Source: Streptomyces sp. HmicA12
Lineage (GTDB): Bacteria; Actinomycetota; Actinomycetes; Streptomycetales; Streptomycetaceae
Direction: 5' to 3'
Assembly: GCF_000373565.1 (NCBI RefSeq)
Contig: NZ_KB891816.1
Coordinates: 28,201-92,200 of the forward strand
Length of the DNA stretch: 64,000 nucleotides
The notes beneath the pieces are model-generated. The model saw only the letters and a list, made by a program, of their open reading frames with translations. It searched no databases and had not been told where the DNA came from. Numbering within the stretch: position 1 is the stretch's first letter; every line of letters begins with the position of its first letter. Below, piece by piece: positions 62,859-64,000 of this stretch. The translations under genes were made by a program, and so were the position numbers.

Positions 62859-63866
62859 TTATGGTCGCTCCCTCGCAACAGGGGCGGGTGAGACTCCCGG
62901 GGCCGGTACGCCGCTGCGCTTCCACGCCTCCACCACCAGGTGGGACTGCACGGCCTCCGCGCGGCGCACCCACGGCGCCTCGGTGAGGAACGCGTGCAGG
63001 TCCTGCTTCGACGGCTGGGTCACATCGACCAGGAGCTGGTGCTCACCCATCACCACGGCCGCGTACCGCACGAGCGGCGACTCGACGAGGAGCCGCCCCA
63101 CCTCCTCGACCTCGTCGGGCCGGGTCCTGATCCACAGCAGCGCCTCGACCGGAAGCCCGAGCAGCGCGGGCTCCACGGCGGCCCGGATGCTGACGACCCC
63201 CTGCCGGGTCAGGGACTCCACCCGGCGGCGCGCGGTGGCCACCGACACCCCGGCCACGGCGGCGAGTTCGTCGTGGGTGCGGCGCCCGTCCTCGGCGAGG
63301 GCGCGCAGGATGGCGTGCTCGTCGGGCGCGATCTCCACATCGGGCACCTCGACCCCGTCCACCGGCCGCGTCGCCGTGCCGCCGAGCGCCGCCACCTCGT
63401 CGTCGTCGAGCAGGCCCGGCGACCACTCGTGCACGGTGCGGAAGTAGCGCAGCACGGGTGAGACCTGCTGCTCGACGAGGCCCGGCAGCGCGGGCACCTC
63501 GTCCAGCATCAGACGCCCCAACTCGCCGGGCGGACACTGGAGTTCGGCCACGCAGTCGGCGGCGCCCGCGAGCACGTACGAGAAGATGGTGTCCGCCCGG
63601 CGAGCGGTGGCGACGGCGGTGTCCCGCACGGCGCCGGGCCGGCAGTTCATCCGCAGGATCACCGTCTCGCCCCGCACCACGAGCCCGCGCACCACCACGG
63701 CCCCGCTCCCGATCAGCCGCAGCCCGCGCCGCGCCACCTTCCGCTCGGGCTCCCCGAGCGCGGTGGCGATCCGCCGCCAGGAGGCGCGGCCGTCGATCTG
63801 GAGGGCGGCGACGATACGGCGGTCGAGCGGGTCGAGGGGCGCGGCCGGATTCGGTTCTGGGGTCAC
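62859..63866 (-). CDS. Lrp/AsnC-family regulator with two tandem HTH-ligand modules
   Basis: 335 residues from GTG 63866; double the usual ~150. The first module has HTH LDRRIVAALQIDGRASWRRIATAL and a ligand (RAM) part to ~150. The second has HTH EHAILRALAEDGRRTHDELAAVAGVSVATARRRVESL and a RAM part to ~320. Such duplicated Lrp proteins are common in Streptomyces. The GTG lacks a Shine-Dalgarno, but TAGGGT lies 6 nt upstream (63878-63873), so it is probably leaderless. The most likely target is the downstream amidase operon. Confidence 0.92.
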   Translation of the reverse strand: MTPEPNPAAPLDPLDRRIVAALQIDGRASWRRIATALGEPERKVARRGLRLIGSGAVVVRGLVVRGETVILRMNCRPGAVRDTAVATARRADTIFSYVLAGAADCVAELQCPPGELGRLMLDEVPALPGLVEQQVSPVLRYFRTVHEWSPGLLDDDEVAALGGTATRPVDGVEVPDVEIAPDEHAILRALAEDGRRTHDELAAVAGVSVATARRRVESLTRQGVVSIRAAVEPALLGLPVEALLWIRTRPDEVEEVGRLLVESPLVRYAAVVMGEHQLLVDVTQPSKQDLHAFLTEAPWVRRAEAVQSHLVVEAWKRSGVPAPGVSPAPVARERP

Positions 63867-63872
63867 ACAGCG

Positions 63873-63878
63873 ACCCTA
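63873..63878 (-). promoter_or_regulatory. -10 box for leaderless Lrp regulator gene
   Basis: TAGGGT on the minus strand, 6 nt before the GTG start. Confidence 0.5.
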
Positions 63879-64000
63879 GAGCCTGTCTTCAAACTCCCGT
63901 CTGCCCCGCGACGCCTGGCACGCTTCCCCAAGCTCTCCGACAAGCTCCGAGCAGGGAAGACCCCATTCGCCGCACCGGGCACAAGGCCAAGTACGTCCGG

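Overview
This is high-GC, gene-dense DNA of a Streptomyces chromosome. Support comes from strong third-position G/C bias, frequent GTG/TTG starts, mycothiol synthesis (mshB), a bldK-type peptide permease, SpoIIE/RsbW-type regulators, and sugar importers without their own ATPase. The gene order mshB, S9 peptidase, peptide permease, bldK, typA and a second sdh set resembles, as far as I remember it, the S. coelicolor SCO5126 to SCO5106 neighbourhood. No rRNA, tRNA, CRISPR array or intact mobile element was seen.

Layout. 1-4.5 kb: the cut end of a DrrA-type ABC ATPase gene behind a perfect 13-bp palindrome, a peptidoglycan-binding-type membrane protein, a DUF6113-like protein, mshB and a 64-residue membrane protein. 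4.7-6.8 kb: an S9 serine peptidase. 7-26 kb: three complete oligopeptide ABC importers. The five-gene bldK-type operon (plus strand, permease-SBP-permease-ATPase-ATPase) lies between two paralogous SBP-B-C-D-F operons on the minus strand, with a Uma2 protein at its end. 26.6-32 kb: typA, a lipoprotein and an orphan 775-residue peptide-binding protein. 32.3-36.2 kb: a second succinate dehydrogenase/fumarate reductase (cytochrome b, flavoprotein, iron-sulfur). 36.2-44.8 kb: a phosphotransferase-like protein and a LacI-controlled beta-glucoside locus (regulator, divergent esterase, SBP, two permeases, GH1 glucosidase). 45-51.4 kb: TPM-domain protein and PspA, then a PAS/PAS/GAF/SpoIIE/HATPase phosphatase and a lone RsbW-like ATPase. 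51.5-56.7 kb: Nudix, SPOR-like protein, an NCS1 permease with a cysteine-rich tail, a GntR/UTRA regulator and a threonine synthase-like enzyme. 56.9-63.9 kb: an exported GH65 enzyme and a cassette of Lrp regulator, amidase, DUF3311 protein and Na+/solute symporter.

How it works together: most of the window concerns uptake and use of peptides, beta-glucosides, nucleobase-like compounds and amides, plus signalling. Every binding-protein gene inside a transport operon is followed by a hairpin before the next gene, which should raise binding-protein output over membrane subunits. At least seven genes look leaderless: a TA(C/G)G(C/G)T -10 box sits 6-7 nt from the start codon and no Shine-Dalgarno is visible. 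A modular palindromic repeat family occupies four intergenic regions between 38.6 and 56.8 kb. Functions of transporters and regulators are family-level inferences from sequence; substrates are not shown.
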